NCBI RefSeq assembly: GCF_002940945.1
Contig: NZ_PNFV01000004.1
Location: 136,662 to 200,661, forward strand
Direction of reading: 5' to 3'
Length of the DNA stretch: 64,000 bases
Source: Limosilactobacillus pontis
GTDB taxonomy: Bacteria > Bacillota > Bacilli > Lactobacillales > Lactobacillaceae
Shown here: positions 31,332 to 39,563 of the stretch, one piece after another
How positions within the stretch are numbered: position 1 is the first letter of the stretch
Layout of the letters: every line of letters begins with the position of its first letter
The notes under the pieces: model-generated
What the model was told of the DNA's origin: nothing
Database searches by the model: none
What the model saw: the letters and a program-made list of their open reading frames with translations, nothing else
Made by a program: the position numbers and the translations under genes

Positions 31332-32453
31332 ATGAATGAAGAAGTAGAACTTAATCGTCGATTAGTTAGGCAGGTTAACGTATTGGCGGGGGAGGGGTGG
31401 CCACGCCCTGCTCGCGTGACCTACTGGAACGCCCTTAGCCGAAGCCAGCTGACGTATCGGCGTCTTAATAATATGTTCCAACAGGCTCATCACATTGGCA
31501 GCTCATTGTATATGGAGATATTGCGGGCTAGTGGATTGACCGCCCGTCAACAGCTTACCCTCATTCTGGATGGTCACCTTCAAAGCTGTGTTGATCAGGA
31601 CGGCTTCCTTCAACTGACCAGTCATGACTACCGTTTGAATCCAGCGATGTCACCGCTTAGTCCCTTCTATGCCAACTTTCGTCAGTTGGTTCGTGACGCC
31701 TACATCGGACCGCTCGGACTACGAGCTGATGAGCTGGGGCACCGCCTCCACCTCTTCCGGGCCTACCTAGATCTCCAGGCGATTAATTACATTCGTTCCT
31801 ATTGTAATAATCTGCCAACAACCGCCCGGGACTTTGATCGCCTCTGTCAGTTTGCCCATGACCACCATATTGCCCTCGATTTTCGGACAGCTGCAGCCTA
31901 TCATAACCGTTATCACGGCGCCCTCACATACCCGCAAAACATGAAGGTTCAACTTTGCCGCAATTCCCTCGTTCGCCGCGCAAATCCAGCCCGGATGATT
32001 GAGTTTATCGTCAACATTGACACCGGCGACTTTGTCAGTGAGTGGAACGTTTATCGCACCCGACCAGACGGGGCGGTGGACGGTGATCCTGACCACTACT
32101 CTCCAGCGGCCCTATACCAGGTAGCAAATACCGAGTCCTTCAACTACGGAATCCCTCACGGCGGCTACTTCGTCTGGCCCCGTGATCGGCAATCTCACCG
32201 CCGACTGGATATTGATCAGCCCCGAGACAGTCGCATCCGGGCTCGTGCTAAACATTACTGGAAGACACCACGCCCGTATACTGACTTGGTGAAGGGCCCC
32301 GATGACATCTCGGCTTGGCGAAGGGTACCCGTTGCTAGCAGAAGCCAGCTCTATCGTGCCTTTATCGCCGCCAATCCAGAAAATCGGAACTGGGGAATCA
32401 ATCGCTTTTTATTGATGACTCCACAATACCGCCGTTACCACGTCAGCCATTGA
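31332..32453 (+). CDS. unknown protein, possibly DUF3114 family
   Basis: 373 residues, GGGGGAGGAC before the ATG. It is soluble and rich in Arg, Tyr and His. The N-terminal third is helical (LNRRLVRQVNVLAGEGWPRPARVTYWNALSRSQ in two parts). The C-terminal third has a distinctive text, FNYGIPHGGYFVWPRDRQ, LDIDQPRDSRIRARAKHYW and WGINRFLLM, which I associate with DUF3114 of streptococci and lactobacilli, a family of unknown function. This is a memory-based match. The gene lies between the AAA+/Ntn cluster and a glutamine amidotransferase gene and shares the CCCGGG palindrome with the Ntn genes. Confidence 0.55.
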   Translation: MNEEVELNRRLVRQVNVLAGEGWPRPARVTYWNALSRSQLTYRRLNNMFQQAHHIGSSLYMEILRASGLTARQQLTLILDGHLQSCVDQDGFLQLTSHDYRLNPAMSPLSPFYANFRQLVRDAYIGPLGLRADELGHRLHLFRAYLDLQAINYIRSYCNNLPTTARDFDRLCQFAHDHHIALDFRTAAAYHNRYHGALTYPQNMKVQLCRNSLVRRANPARMIEFIVNIDTGDFVSEWNVYRTRPDGAVDGDPDHYSPAALYQVANTESFNYGIPHGGYFVWPRDRQSHRRLDIDQPRDSRIRARAKHYWKTPRPYTDLVKGPDDISAWRRVPVASRSQLYRAFIAANPENRNWGINRFLLMTPQYRRYHVSH

Positions 32454-32530
32454 TGTGATAGAATAAGGCCATCTTAGGTACTTGCAGGCGATACCTAGAC
32501 CAACATTGCCGTCGACGGAAAGGATTCAAC

Positions 32531-33199
32531 ATGCGGATTAATGTTTTGCAACACACGCCAAATGAGGGACCGGGTTCGATTCAGGACTGGGCCCACGCGC
32601 ATGGCCATGACTTTTATGTTTATCATCCCTACCAATTCGGCAACCTGCCAACCGCTGCAACGACGAATCTCCTGATTGTTCTGGGTGGCCCGATGAGTCC
32701 CAACGATGATCTGCCCTGGATCAAACAGGAACGGGTGCTGATTAGGCAGTTGCTTGACCAGCACAAGCCGATCTTCGGCGCTTGTTACGGGGCTCAACAG
32801 ATTGTAAAGACGCTAGGCTATGCGATCACCAAGGCGCCACACAAGGAGGTTGGTTGGGCACCGGTCTATCGTCAGTCCGATGCTATTCCGGGGGTCCCGG
32901 ACCAGCTGACCGCCCTTCACTGGCACGAGGAAATGTTTCAAGTGCCAAAGGAGGCCCGGTTGCTGTTCTCCAGTGATCTGGTCAAAAACCAGGGCTTCCT
33001 GCTTGGCGATAATGTGATTGGCCTCCAATTCCATTTCGAGCCCCAGATTGACAATGTACGGGAGATGGCGGTTAACGATAATCAGTATCCGCTGGATCAC
33101 AATGATTTGCACCAGGATCCGCAGGAGATTATCGACCACGGGGTGCCAGCCGCCAACAAGGCGGTGATGTTCAAGTTACTGGATTACATCACTAAATGA
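32531..33199 (+). CDS. class I glutamine amidotransferase-like protein
   Basis: 222 residues. The GATase class I core is clear: LIVLGGPMSPNDDLPWI, the nucleophile elbow FGACYGAQQI with Cys85, and QFHFEP with His168 and Glu170, so the triad is complete. It also has the LHWHEEMFQVP segment of the stand-alone YfeJ-like subgroup. These proteins take ammonia from glutamine or hydrolyse gamma-glutamyl bonds. It stands alone, two genes before glutamate-cysteine ligase, which might suggest gamma-glutamyl metabolism, but that link is weak. Confidence 0.85.
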   Translation: MRINVLQHTPNEGPGSIQDWAHAHGHDFYVYHPYQFGNLPTAATTNLLIVLGGPMSPNDDLPWIKQERVLIRQLLDQHKPIFGACYGAQQIVKTLGYAITKAPHKEVGWAPVYRQSDAIPGVPDQLTALHWHEEMFQVPKEARLLFSSDLVKNQGFLLGDNVIGLQFHFEPQIDNVREMAVNDNQYPLDHNDLHQDPQEIIDHGVPAANKAVMFKLLDYITK

Positions 33200-33206
33200 A
33201 AGAATT

Positions 33207-33243
33207 GGGGCGATATTTCCTATTATTAGGAACGTCCCCTTTA
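33207..33243 (+). terminator. terminator after the amidotransferase gene
   Basis: GGGGCG and TTCC arms pair with GGAA and CGTCCCC around TATTATTA; TTTA follows. Confidence 0.6.
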
Positions 33244-33331
33244 ATTTTGGGAAATAGATTAAAATCTTGCTCATTATATCCCCAAAGTGGTACAGTTGAG
33301 TGCGAGATAAAAAGATGGGGGTGGAGAAGCG

Positions 33332-34864
33332 ATGACTGGAAAATACGATGCGATCAAGGCGGCATTAAATGAGCCCGCAATGAACGCCAAGATGTTTGCC
33401 TGTCGCTTTGGATTGGAAGTAAAGAAACACCGAGTACTGACGAATGGGCGGGCCAGTCGTTACCAGTACCCGGTTAATCTGCGTTCCCGGCGGCATAACC
33501 TATACCTAAATTCCGGCTTTACTGATGATATGATTGACTTTGAAACCGAACCAGTTGTTGGGAGCAAACGGGCGGTACGTCATTTGAAGGCCCTTGAACA
33601 AATTATGATTGCCCACCTACACGAGGATGAACGTCTCTGGCCACTGAGCATGGCCCCGGCACCACTCTACCAAAATGACCTGGACTATCTTAAGACAGCC
33701 TTTACCAAGCCGTGGGACCAGGCCAACCATGACTACCTGGGCAAAAAATACGGGATCGCTCAGGAGATTCTTGGGGACGTTCACGTCAACTTCAGCCTGG
33801 ACAATGATTTGGTCCGGGAACTTTACCAACGCTTCTATACCGACCGATACGCGAGCCAGACTGACTTCCAAAACCACCTCTACTTCAAGCTGGCCCAGCG
33901 TTTCTATCTCTATCAATGGCTTTTCACCTACCTCTTCGGCGCCAGTCCGGTCACCGAGGATATGCCGCAGAGTTTCCCAGATGATCTTCAATTGCCTGTG
34001 CGGAGCCTGCGCTGCAGCAACTATGGCGACGACAACCTGGCCACAGAGCAGGTGACCTATGCATCATTAGAAGAACACTTCAAGCAACTTCAATCCTATA
34101 TCGACAACGGAACCTTCTATAGTTTGAAGGAGTTCTTCGGGCCGGTTCGGATGCGACGGCATAACCACGATAACAATGACCTGATGGGGATCCTCAATGA
34201 CGGGATCAATTACCTGGAGTTCCGAAACTTTGACCTCGATCCACTGTCGCGGACGGGAATCAGTGATGATACGATCAATTTCTTGGAGCTTCTTCTCCTG
34301 GACAGCTTGGTTTCACCGTTACCGGATAACCTGGCTCATCGCCTGATCGAGGCTCGTAAGCTGAATAACGAGGTGGCGCTCCAGAAGGCTAAGGATGAAA
34401 CAAATTGGATGAAGGAAGCGGCCAATGAGTTGATGGTCGAGCTCCAGACTTTTGTCGAGAATTTCAATGCTCCTCGCGAGTACCGGCTAGCATTGACCTT
34501 TGCCCAGCGGCGAATCGATGATCCGTCGCTGACCATCAGTGGCCAATTGGCAGACCAGCTGGAGAATGGGAATCTCCTGTCGTTTGGCCTGAAAATCGCC
34601 AATGATCGTTATACCGCTAATATCGGCTACCAGCACCCTCTGCAGGCCCTTAGCAATGAGTATTCTGACGATGCTCAACGCTTGGTACGGGCGGCAATCG
34701 AGCTCGGTGTTCAGACTCGTCTGGAACCAACCGCAATTACCCTATCGGTTGGTGATCACCAGGAGGTCTATCAACCGAACGGGGAGTTTGATTTCAGCAA
34801 GGGTGCCCGTGAGTTTGTCCTCAACGTTTTCCCTGAGGCTCAGGCGTTCCAGGAAGAACAATAA
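33332..34864 (+). CDS. gshA: glutamate-cysteine ligase (gamma-glutamylcysteine synthetase)
   Basis: 510 residues, normal length for GshA and for the N-terminal half of GshF. The active-site segment GINYLEFRNFDLDPLSRTGIS (in two halves, about residues 290-310) corresponds to the conserved IEYIEVRSLDINPFSPIGV of E. coli GshA. Other matches are LYLNSGFTDDMIDFETEP near residue 60 and DVHVNFSLDNDLV near 150. It forms gamma-glutamylcysteine from Glu, Cys and ATP. The ATP-grasp GshB half of bifunctional GshF is absent, so the product may be gamma-glutamylcysteine unless a glutathione synthetase is encoded elsewhere. Monocistronic with its own terminator. Confidence 0.82.
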   Translation: MTGKYDAIKAALNEPAMNAKMFACRFGLEVKKHRVLTNGRASRYQYPVNLRSRRHNLYLNSGFTDDMIDFETEPVVGSKRAVRHLKALEQIMIAHLHEDERLWPLSMAPAPLYQNDLDYLKTAFTKPWDQANHDYLGKKYGIAQEILGDVHVNFSLDNDLVRELYQRFYTDRYASQTDFQNHLYFKLAQRFYLYQWLFTYLFGASPVTEDMPQSFPDDLQLPVRSLRCSNYGDDNLATEQVTYASLEEHFKQLQSYIDNGTFYSLKEFFGPVRMRRHNHDNNDLMGILNDGINYLEFRNFDLDPLSRTGISDDTINFLELLLLDSLVSPLPDNLAHRLIEARKLNNEVALQKAKDETNWMKEAANELMVELQTFVENFNAPREYRLALTFAQRRIDDPSLTISGQLADQLENGNLLSFGLKIANDRYTANIGYQHPLQALSNEYSDDAQRLVRAAIELGVQTRLEPTAITLSVGDHQEVYQPNGEFDFSKGAREFVLNVFPEAQAFQEEQ

Positions 34865-34886
34865 ACAAAAGTTAAGGGGAAATACG

Positions 34887-34919
34887 AGCTGTGGCCAATA
34901 ATTGGGCCCAGCTTTTTTA
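34887..34919 (+). terminator. rho-independent terminator after gshA
   Basis: AGCTG-GGCC pairs with GGGCC-CAGCT around AATAATT, followed by TTTTTT. Confidence 0.8.
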
Positions 34920-34933
34920 TTACCCGGGAAATA
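34918..34933. repeat. CCCGGG-centred palindrome, copy 4 (TATTACCCGGGAAATA)
   Basis: Near-palindrome 14 bases before the next start codon; it directly follows the gshA terminator. Confidence 0.6.
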
Positions 34934-34946
34934 AAGGTGAGAATAA

Positions 34947-35876
34947 ATGAGTAAGATTGGAATCATTGGATTAGGACATGTTGGCCGTCTCCTGGCCCAC
35001 CAGCTACTGGTGAGCGGGGAGGGCGATGACCTGGTACTGATTGATCAGGATGACCAGTTAGCCCTGGCCGTCATGACCGACCTTCAGGACGCTGCCACCG
35101 CCCTGGCAGGTCATCCCCGGATTGTCATTCAGGATTATGCGGCCCTGAAAGATGCACAGGTTGTTATTGTGGCGGTGGGGAAGAGTAGCTTGATTGCTGA
35201 CCAACCGATGGCCGAGCTGACTTTCAACCATACTGCTATTAAGCAGGTGGCTGCCCAGGTCAGGGCAAGCGGCTTTGGGGGGATCGTCCTCAACTTGAGT
35301 AATCCTAACGAGGCGGTCACTGCCTACCTCCAACAGTGCCTTCTTTTGCCACCCAAGCAGGTAATAGGGATCGGTACCGTCCTGGAAACTGCCCGATTGC
35401 ACCGGGCAATTGCCGCAGCTGCCAAGCTTGCTCCGGCCAATGTAAGTGGTTTCGTCTACGGTCAGCACGACGGCCAGCAGGTTTTTGCCTGGTCGACGGT
35501 TCGGGTTAACGGACAGGCGCTTGACCAGACGATCAACGGTCACCAACTTGACCGCCAGCAGCTCAAGATCAACGCTGACCTTGATAACTGGTACACCCTG
35601 CAGGGGTTGGGCTACAACGCCAGTGCGGTTTGTACCTGGGCGTCCCGGATCATCCGGGCAATCCTGACCGATGAGCAGTTGGCCCTGCCGGTGGCGATCT
35701 TTCAACCTCAATACGAGGGTTATGTCAGTTTTCCGGCCCTGATCGGTCGTCAAGGAGTGGGCAATCTATTGTTGCTTAAACTCTATCCGGTTGAGGAGGC
35801 CGGAATCAAAACCGCCGCAGCAACGATTAATCAGCAGCTTGCGGCACTACAAAGGATGGATGAAGATAATGATTAA
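34947..35876 (+). CDS. L-lactate / L-2-hydroxyisocaproate dehydrogenase-like protein
   Basis: 309 residues of the LDH/MDH family. The NAD site is KIGIIGLGHVGRLLAHQL with Asp37 (LVLIDQD) after the second strand. The substrate-binding GTVLETARLHRAI and the YGQHDGQQVFAWSTVRV segment with the catalytic His are kept, and the text is closest to L-2-hydroxyisocaproate dehydrogenase. Odd point: the active-site loop is about four residues shorter (KSSLIADQPMAEL) and lacks the conserved Arg that polarises the substrate carbonyl. Activity or substrate may therefore be changed. The stop overlaps the start of the LOG gene, so they are co-translated. Confidence 0.8.
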   Translation: MSKIGIIGLGHVGRLLAHQLLVSGEGDDLVLIDQDDQLALAVMTDLQDAATALAGHPRIVIQDYAALKDAQVVIVAVGKSSLIADQPMAELTFNHTAIKQVAAQVRASGFGGIVLNLSNPNEAVTAYLQQCLLLPPKQVIGIGTVLETARLHRAIAAAAKLAPANVSGFVYGQHDGQQVFAWSTVRVNGQALDQTINGHQLDRQQLKINADLDNWYTLQGLGYNASAVCTWASRIIRAILTDEQLALPVAIFQPQYEGYVSFPALIGRQGVGNLLLLKLYPVEEAGIKTAAATINQQLAALQRMDEDND

Positions 35877-36450
35877 ACGATTAGCAGTATACTGTGGGGC
35901 TCGTGACAGCTACGATCCCCGTTACCTCCAGTCAGCCCACGAACTTGGCTTGACGATGGCCCACCACCAAATTGAACTGGTTTACGGTGGGGGTCAGTAT
36001 GGTCTGATGGGAGCTGTTGCCCAGGGCGTCCTCGACGGTCAGGGGATTGTTCACGGGGTGATCACTAAACAGCTTGCCGGCCGTGGGGTCACCTTTCAGG
36101 CGGTTACCGACCTTCACTTAGTTGACGACATGGACACCCGTAAGGAGACGATGATGGAGCTGGCCGATGGGATGCTGGCGCTACCCGGCGGCCTGGGTAC
36201 GCTGGAGGAGGTTAGCCAGGCAGCATCTTGGATGACGCTGGGTGACAACGATAAGCCTATTGCCTTTTATAACCTCAACAACTTCTATGCGCCACTGCAA
36301 AAGCTCCTTGTGGAAATGAACAAAACCGGGTTCCTCGAACAGCGTTATCTGGATAGTCTCTGCTTCAGTGCCGACTTTGAACGGGTATTGAGCTTCATGA
36401 ACAGCTACCGGGCCCCATTACGGCGGCAGTACAAACACGAAAAAAAGTAG
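35869..36450 (+). CDS. LOG-family protein (nucleotide phosphoribohydrolase, TIGR00730 type)
   Basis: 193 residues starting MIKRLAVYCGAR at ATG 35869 (AAAGGATGG upstream, overlapping the previous gene by eight bases). The family motifs YGGGQYGLMGAVA and LPGGLGTLEEV are both present, with the conserved Arg/Glu of the active site (DTRKETMMELADG). LOG proteins cleave the base from cytokinin-type and other nucleoside 5'-monophosphates. Upstream in-frame ATGs lie inside the neighbour and lack ribosome sites. Confidence 0.85.
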   Translation: MIKRLAVYCGARDSYDPRYLQSAHELGLTMAHHQIELVYGGGQYGLMGAVAQGVLDGQGIVHGVITKQLAGRGVTFQAVTDLHLVDDMDTRKETMMELADGMLALPGGLGTLEEVSQAASWMTLGDNDKPIAFYNLNNFYAPLQKLLVEMNKTGFLEQRYLDSLCFSADFERVLSFMNSYRAPLRRQYKHEKK

Positions 36451-36464
36451 TTTAAAAAGAAAAA

Positions 36465-36482
36465 GGCCGCTTCATAGCGGTC
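36465..36482 (-). terminator. terminator of the DUF4828 gene
   Basis: On the minus strand, three bases after the stop, GACCGC and GCGGCC arms around TATGAA form a short hairpin followed by a T-rich run. The A/C mismatch makes it modest. Confidence 0.55.
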
Positions 36483-36485
36483 AGA

Positions 36486-36848
36486 TTATTGTAATGGTTG
36501 AATCACATAAACCTGGTCATCGGCCTCATCGGTTAGGGAGACGGGGCGATTCTCGTTGGCCCGGATCGTGATGTGGTAGCCGAACTTATCAAGGAAGACT
36601 AACTTGTCGGCCTTAATCTGTTGAACGGTTGCCGGAATGGGCTGGTTATCGATGCCCAGTTTTAATTCAGGAGAAATGGTGATTTTATGGGATCGATCGC
36701 GTTCTTTATCATAGTATTGCCAAGTGCCAGTATAAAAAATCGGTAACGCGGTCGTAGTGTTACTCTTCTTCGCGTGACTGAACCCCAAAGTGCTGCTGAG
36801 TCCAGCCATAAGTCCCGCGCCGAAAAGTAACATTCCCTTTTTCTTCAT
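36486..36848 (-). CDS. DUF4828-type secreted small protein
   Basis: 120 residues with an N-terminal [22 protein letters not shown] signal-like segment (shown as a hydrophobic stretch of about 17 after the lysines) and a small beta-rich domain: [29 protein letters not shown] and VYVIQ. This fits the DUF4828 family restricted to lactobacilli, of unknown function. It is transcribed away from the Gfo/Idh-type oxidoreductase gene; the two are often neighbours in related genomes (from memory). Confidence 0.7.
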   Translation of the reverse strand: MKKKGMLLFGAGLMAGLSSTLGFSHAKKSNTTTALPIFYTGTWQYYDKERDRSHKITISPELKLGIDNQPIPATVQQIKADKLVFLDKFGYHITIRANENRPVSLTDEADDQVYVIQPLQ

Positions 36849-37014
36849 ATTTCATCAGTCTCCTCAATTAAGTATGTGATAAGTCAAGTTTAGCTTCAAT
36901 TTTATTATACACACATTTGTATTATGAGAAGATTTCATTTCTGTTAAAATCACGCAATAATTGGTAAAATTAGGTGTAAACAAATTAATTTACGTAAAGG
37001 GAGACGAGAAACGG

Positions 37015-38034
37015 ATGCTTAAACTTGGAATTATTGGAACGCACATTATCACTGATCAGATGTTAGATGCCGCGAAGACGACCGGTAAGTACCAATTGAC
37101 AACGGTTTATTCACGGACCCTGGACCGGGCTAAGGAATTTGGTGAACCATATGGCGCTACCGAATTCTACGATGACTTGAACAAGTTCTTTGAAGATGGC
37201 GACTTTGATGTTGTTTATATTGCCTCACCAAACAGCCTCCACTACCAACAGGTTCGTTTAGCAATCGAAAACGATAAGTTCATCATTGTTGAGAAACCGG
37301 CCTTCGTCAACCCGACTGAGTTCAGCGCAATTGAATCTTTGCTGGCAGCTCACCCGAAGGCCCGGCTGGTCGAGGCAGCCCGGCACATCCACACACCGCT
37401 TTACCAGCAGGCCCTGGCCAAGGTCGATGAGATGAAGAAGAACCACTGTCAAGGGGCTACCATTACTGTTATGAAGTACTCCTCCCGTTATGACAAGGTC
37501 CTGGCTGACGATAAGCCATACCCGAACATCTTTACTTTGCAGTTTGCCGGTGGAGCCCTGATGGACCTTGGAGTATATGCTGTTTATGGTGCGGTTACCC
37601 TGTTCGGTGAACCATCCACGGTTGTCTACTACCCAACTCTGGCCAAAACCGGGGTTGATGCCAAGGGCGTGGCTATCCTGAGTTACAAGGACTTCAGTGT
37701 CACCCTGAACTTCGGGAAGACGGCCAATTCTCACCTCGACTCCGAGGTATATGGTCTCAAGGACACCCTAGTCTTTGACAGCATCTTCAACACCAAACAG
37801 GTTACCTACTATGACGCCGACCAGAACGCCCACCCATTGGATGCTCCGGTTGAGAAGAACTCGATGACTGATGAGATGAATGACTTTGCTGACCTCTTCA
37901 ACAACCCTGATGATGAAGCAGAAATGAAAAAATACAAGCACTGGATGGATTTAGCTCGGACCGTCAACGCAGTTATGTACTCGATGCGCCAGTCCGCTAA
38001 CCTCGTTTTCCCCGCTGACAATGATCAGGAATAG
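37015..38034 (+). CDS. Gfo/Idh/MocA-family NAD(P)-dependent oxidoreductase
   Basis: 339 residues. I chose ATG 37015 (MLKLGIIGTHIITDQML) because AAAGGGAG lies about 11 bases upstream; the earlier in-frame start would add 18 non-conserved residues. The N-terminal Rossmann part has LGIIGT, VVYIASPNSLHYQQ and the family's EKPAF near residue 92. The C-terminal half has the GGALMDLGVYAVYGAVTLFGEP segment typical of the substrate domain. Likely acts on a sugar or inositol-type polyol; substrate unknown. The DEAD-box gene follows 12 bases later. Confidence 0.85.
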   Translation: MLKLGIIGTHIITDQMLDAAKTTGKYQLTTVYSRTLDRAKEFGEPYGATEFYDDLNKFFEDGDFDVVYIASPNSLHYQQVRLAIENDKFIIVEKPAFVNPTEFSAIESLLAAHPKARLVEAARHIHTPLYQQALAKVDEMKKNHCQGATITVMKYSSRYDKVLADDKPYPNIFTLQFAGGALMDLGVYAVYGAVTLFGEPSTVVYYPTLAKTGVDAKGVAILSYKDFSVTLNFGKTANSHLDSEVYGLKDTLVFDSIFNTKQVTYYDADQNAHPLDAPVEKNSMTDEMNDFADLFNNPDDEAEMKKYKHWMDLARTVNAVMYSMRQSANLVFPADNDQE

Positions 38035-38046
38035 GATGATGTTTAA

Positions 38047-39351
38047 TTGATCAAACAGTTTCAAGAACACTTTAATGAACGTTACCAGGAACCAACAGCA
38101 ATCCAGTCGGCAGTTGCGGAAGCCTTGGCGAATGATAAGTCGGTCTTGGGGATTGCCCCGACTGGCTCCGGCAAGACGCTGGCCTTCACACTGCCGCTAT
38201 TGCCCAAGGTAATGCCGGGAACTGGAACCCAGCTGCTGGTCCTGTCGCCGTCCCAGGAACTGGCCTTGCAGACGGCCCGTGTGATGCGGGAGTGGGCGAC
38301 CCTGATTGGTGTCAAAGTCCAGTCGCTGACCGGGGGCGCTAACCTCCGCCGTCAGGTAATGAAGCTTCATGAGCACCCGGATGTTGTCGTTGGGACGCCG
38401 GGGCGGGTTCTTCATATGCTGGATAACCATCACCTGAAGCTGGGCCACTTGCAGACTCTGGTAATCGATGAGGCGGACGACCTCCTCCAAGACGATACCC
38501 AGGCTGTGGTTGAAGATATTGAACGGGCCACGCCACTCAGCACCCAGCTGGCCTTCTTCTCGGCCACCAAGGCGCCGGTGTTTGACGACCTCGACGTGAT
38601 GTTTGGTCGGGACATTGTGACCTACGACGTCCGCAATACCGACCATTCGCGAGGTCCAGTCAAGCACGGCTTCATGAGTGCCCGGACTAACCAGCAGAAG
38701 ACGGCTACACTACGGCGGTTGGCTAGTGTCAAGGACTTCCGGGCTCTGGTCTTCTTTAACAGCACCCGGACGCTGAACTACGCGGCTAGCCGCCTTCGTC
38801 ATGAACACGTTGCCGTGGGGACCCTTGGTGGTCGGCAGCGACAGGTCCAACGGGAAAAGGCTATGCGGATGTTCCGCAAGCGCCAGCTGAAGCTCCTGTT
38901 GACTACTGACCTGGCAGCGCGGGGCCTTGATATTCCAAAACTGCCGGGGGTAGTTAACTTTGACCTGCCTCAGCAGACCAATACCTACATTCACCGAGCT
39001 GGACGGACGGGCCGGCAGGGGGAGCCGGGGGTCGTCTTAAACTTCGGTGATGACCATGACATTCGTGATCTCAAGAAGTTGCTCAAAGACACCGATTACC
39101 ACCTAGTCCAGATGTACATTGGCAATGATCTGCTGACCGACCAGAAACCGGTAGCCGGTCAACAGGTGGTTTCACTGGGCAAGAAGGCCAGCCGCCGACT
39201 TCAGGAAAAACAGCACGACGATGGCAATCTTCAAAAGCAGGTCCACAAGACTCTGGCCAGCTTTAGCAAGCCGCACCGCAAGCGCCATAAGAAGAACCGG
39301 AAGAATAAGGGGATTCGGCTCAAACATCGGCGTAAGAATGCGGGTAAGTAA
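38047..39351 (+). CDS. DEAD-box RNA helicase
   Basis: 434 residues from TTG 38047 (AGGATG upstream). All helicase motifs are visible: Q motif region with EPTAIQSAV, motif I APTGSGKTLAF, Ia SPSQELALQ, Ib VGTPGRVL, II VIDEADDLL (DEAD), III FSATK, and the C-terminal TTDLAARGLDIP and HRAGRTGRQG. The last 60 residues are a basic tail (KPHRKRHKKNRKNKG) suited to RNA binding. Bacterial proteins of this size (CshB/CshA-like) act in ribosome assembly, mRNA decay and cold adaptation. It is followed by its own terminator. Confidence 0.9.
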   Translation: MIKQFQEHFNERYQEPTAIQSAVAEALANDKSVLGIAPTGSGKTLAFTLPLLPKVMPGTGTQLLVLSPSQELALQTARVMREWATLIGVKVQSLTGGANLRRQVMKLHEHPDVVVGTPGRVLHMLDNHHLKLGHLQTLVIDEADDLLQDDTQAVVEDIERATPLSTQLAFFSATKAPVFDDLDVMFGRDIVTYDVRNTDHSRGPVKHGFMSARTNQQKTATLRRLASVKDFRALVFFNSTRTLNYAASRLRHEHVAVGTLGGRQRQVQREKAMRMFRKRQLKLLLTTDLAARGLDIPKLPGVVNFDLPQQTNTYIHRAGRTGRQGEPGVVLNFGDDHDIRDLKKLLKDTDYHLVQMYIGNDLLTDQKPVAGQQVVSLGKKASRRLQEKQHDDGNLQKQVHKTLASFSKPHRKRHKKNRKNKGIRLKHRRKNAGK

Positions 39352-39355
39352 CGAA

Positions 39356-39410
39356 AAAGAATATTACCGTCTTTACCTTCTTAGAAGAAAATGCGATAAT
39401 ATTCTTTGTT
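39356..39410 (+). terminator. terminator after the DEAD-box gene
   Basis: AAAGAATATTA pairs perfectly with TAATATTCTTT; the loop holds the secondary TTCTTAGAAGAA dyad, and GTTTG follows. It ends just before the tRNA gene. Confidence 0.65.
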
Positions 39411-39411
39411 T

Positions 39412-39484
39412 GGTCCCATAGTATAATTGGATAGTACATCCGCCTCCTAAGCGGTCGATTCCGGTTCAAGCCCGGATGGGATCA
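39412..39484 (+). tRNA. tRNA-Arg, anticodon CCT
   Basis: Cloverleaf by eye: acceptor GGTCCCA/TGGGATC with discriminator A, D arm GTAT...GTAC, anticodon stem TCCGC/GCGGT with loop CTCCTAA (anticodon CCT), and T arm TCCGG-TTCAAGC-CCGGA. The CCA end is not encoded. It reads AGG codons. Confidence 0.93.
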
Positions 39485-39491
39485 TCAGTGT

Positions 39492-39525
39492 AAACCGTGT
39501 CGAACCGTTGCGACACGGTTTTTGT
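39492..39525 (+). terminator. terminator of the tRNA-Arg gene
   Basis: AAACCGTGTCG pairs perfectly with CGACACGGTTT around AACCGTTG; TT and GTGT follow. Confidence 0.85.
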
Positions 39526-39563
39526 GTAAAGTCGGTTCATTTAAATGAAAAGGGGAGATCAAC

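Noticed and set aside
21890-34933. CCCGGG palindromes as CcpA cre sites
   Set aside because: They do not fit TGWAANCGNTNWCA; the only clear cre is at 23732.
35058-35753. Long minus-strand reading frame opposite the dehydrogenase gene
   Set aside because: It is a shadow of the GC-rich plus-strand gene, without ribosome site or recognisable motif.
39412-39484. tRNA-Arg as the attachment site of the left-end mobile element
   Set aside because: The element is 38 kb away and no partial duplicate of the tRNA 3' end was seen near it.
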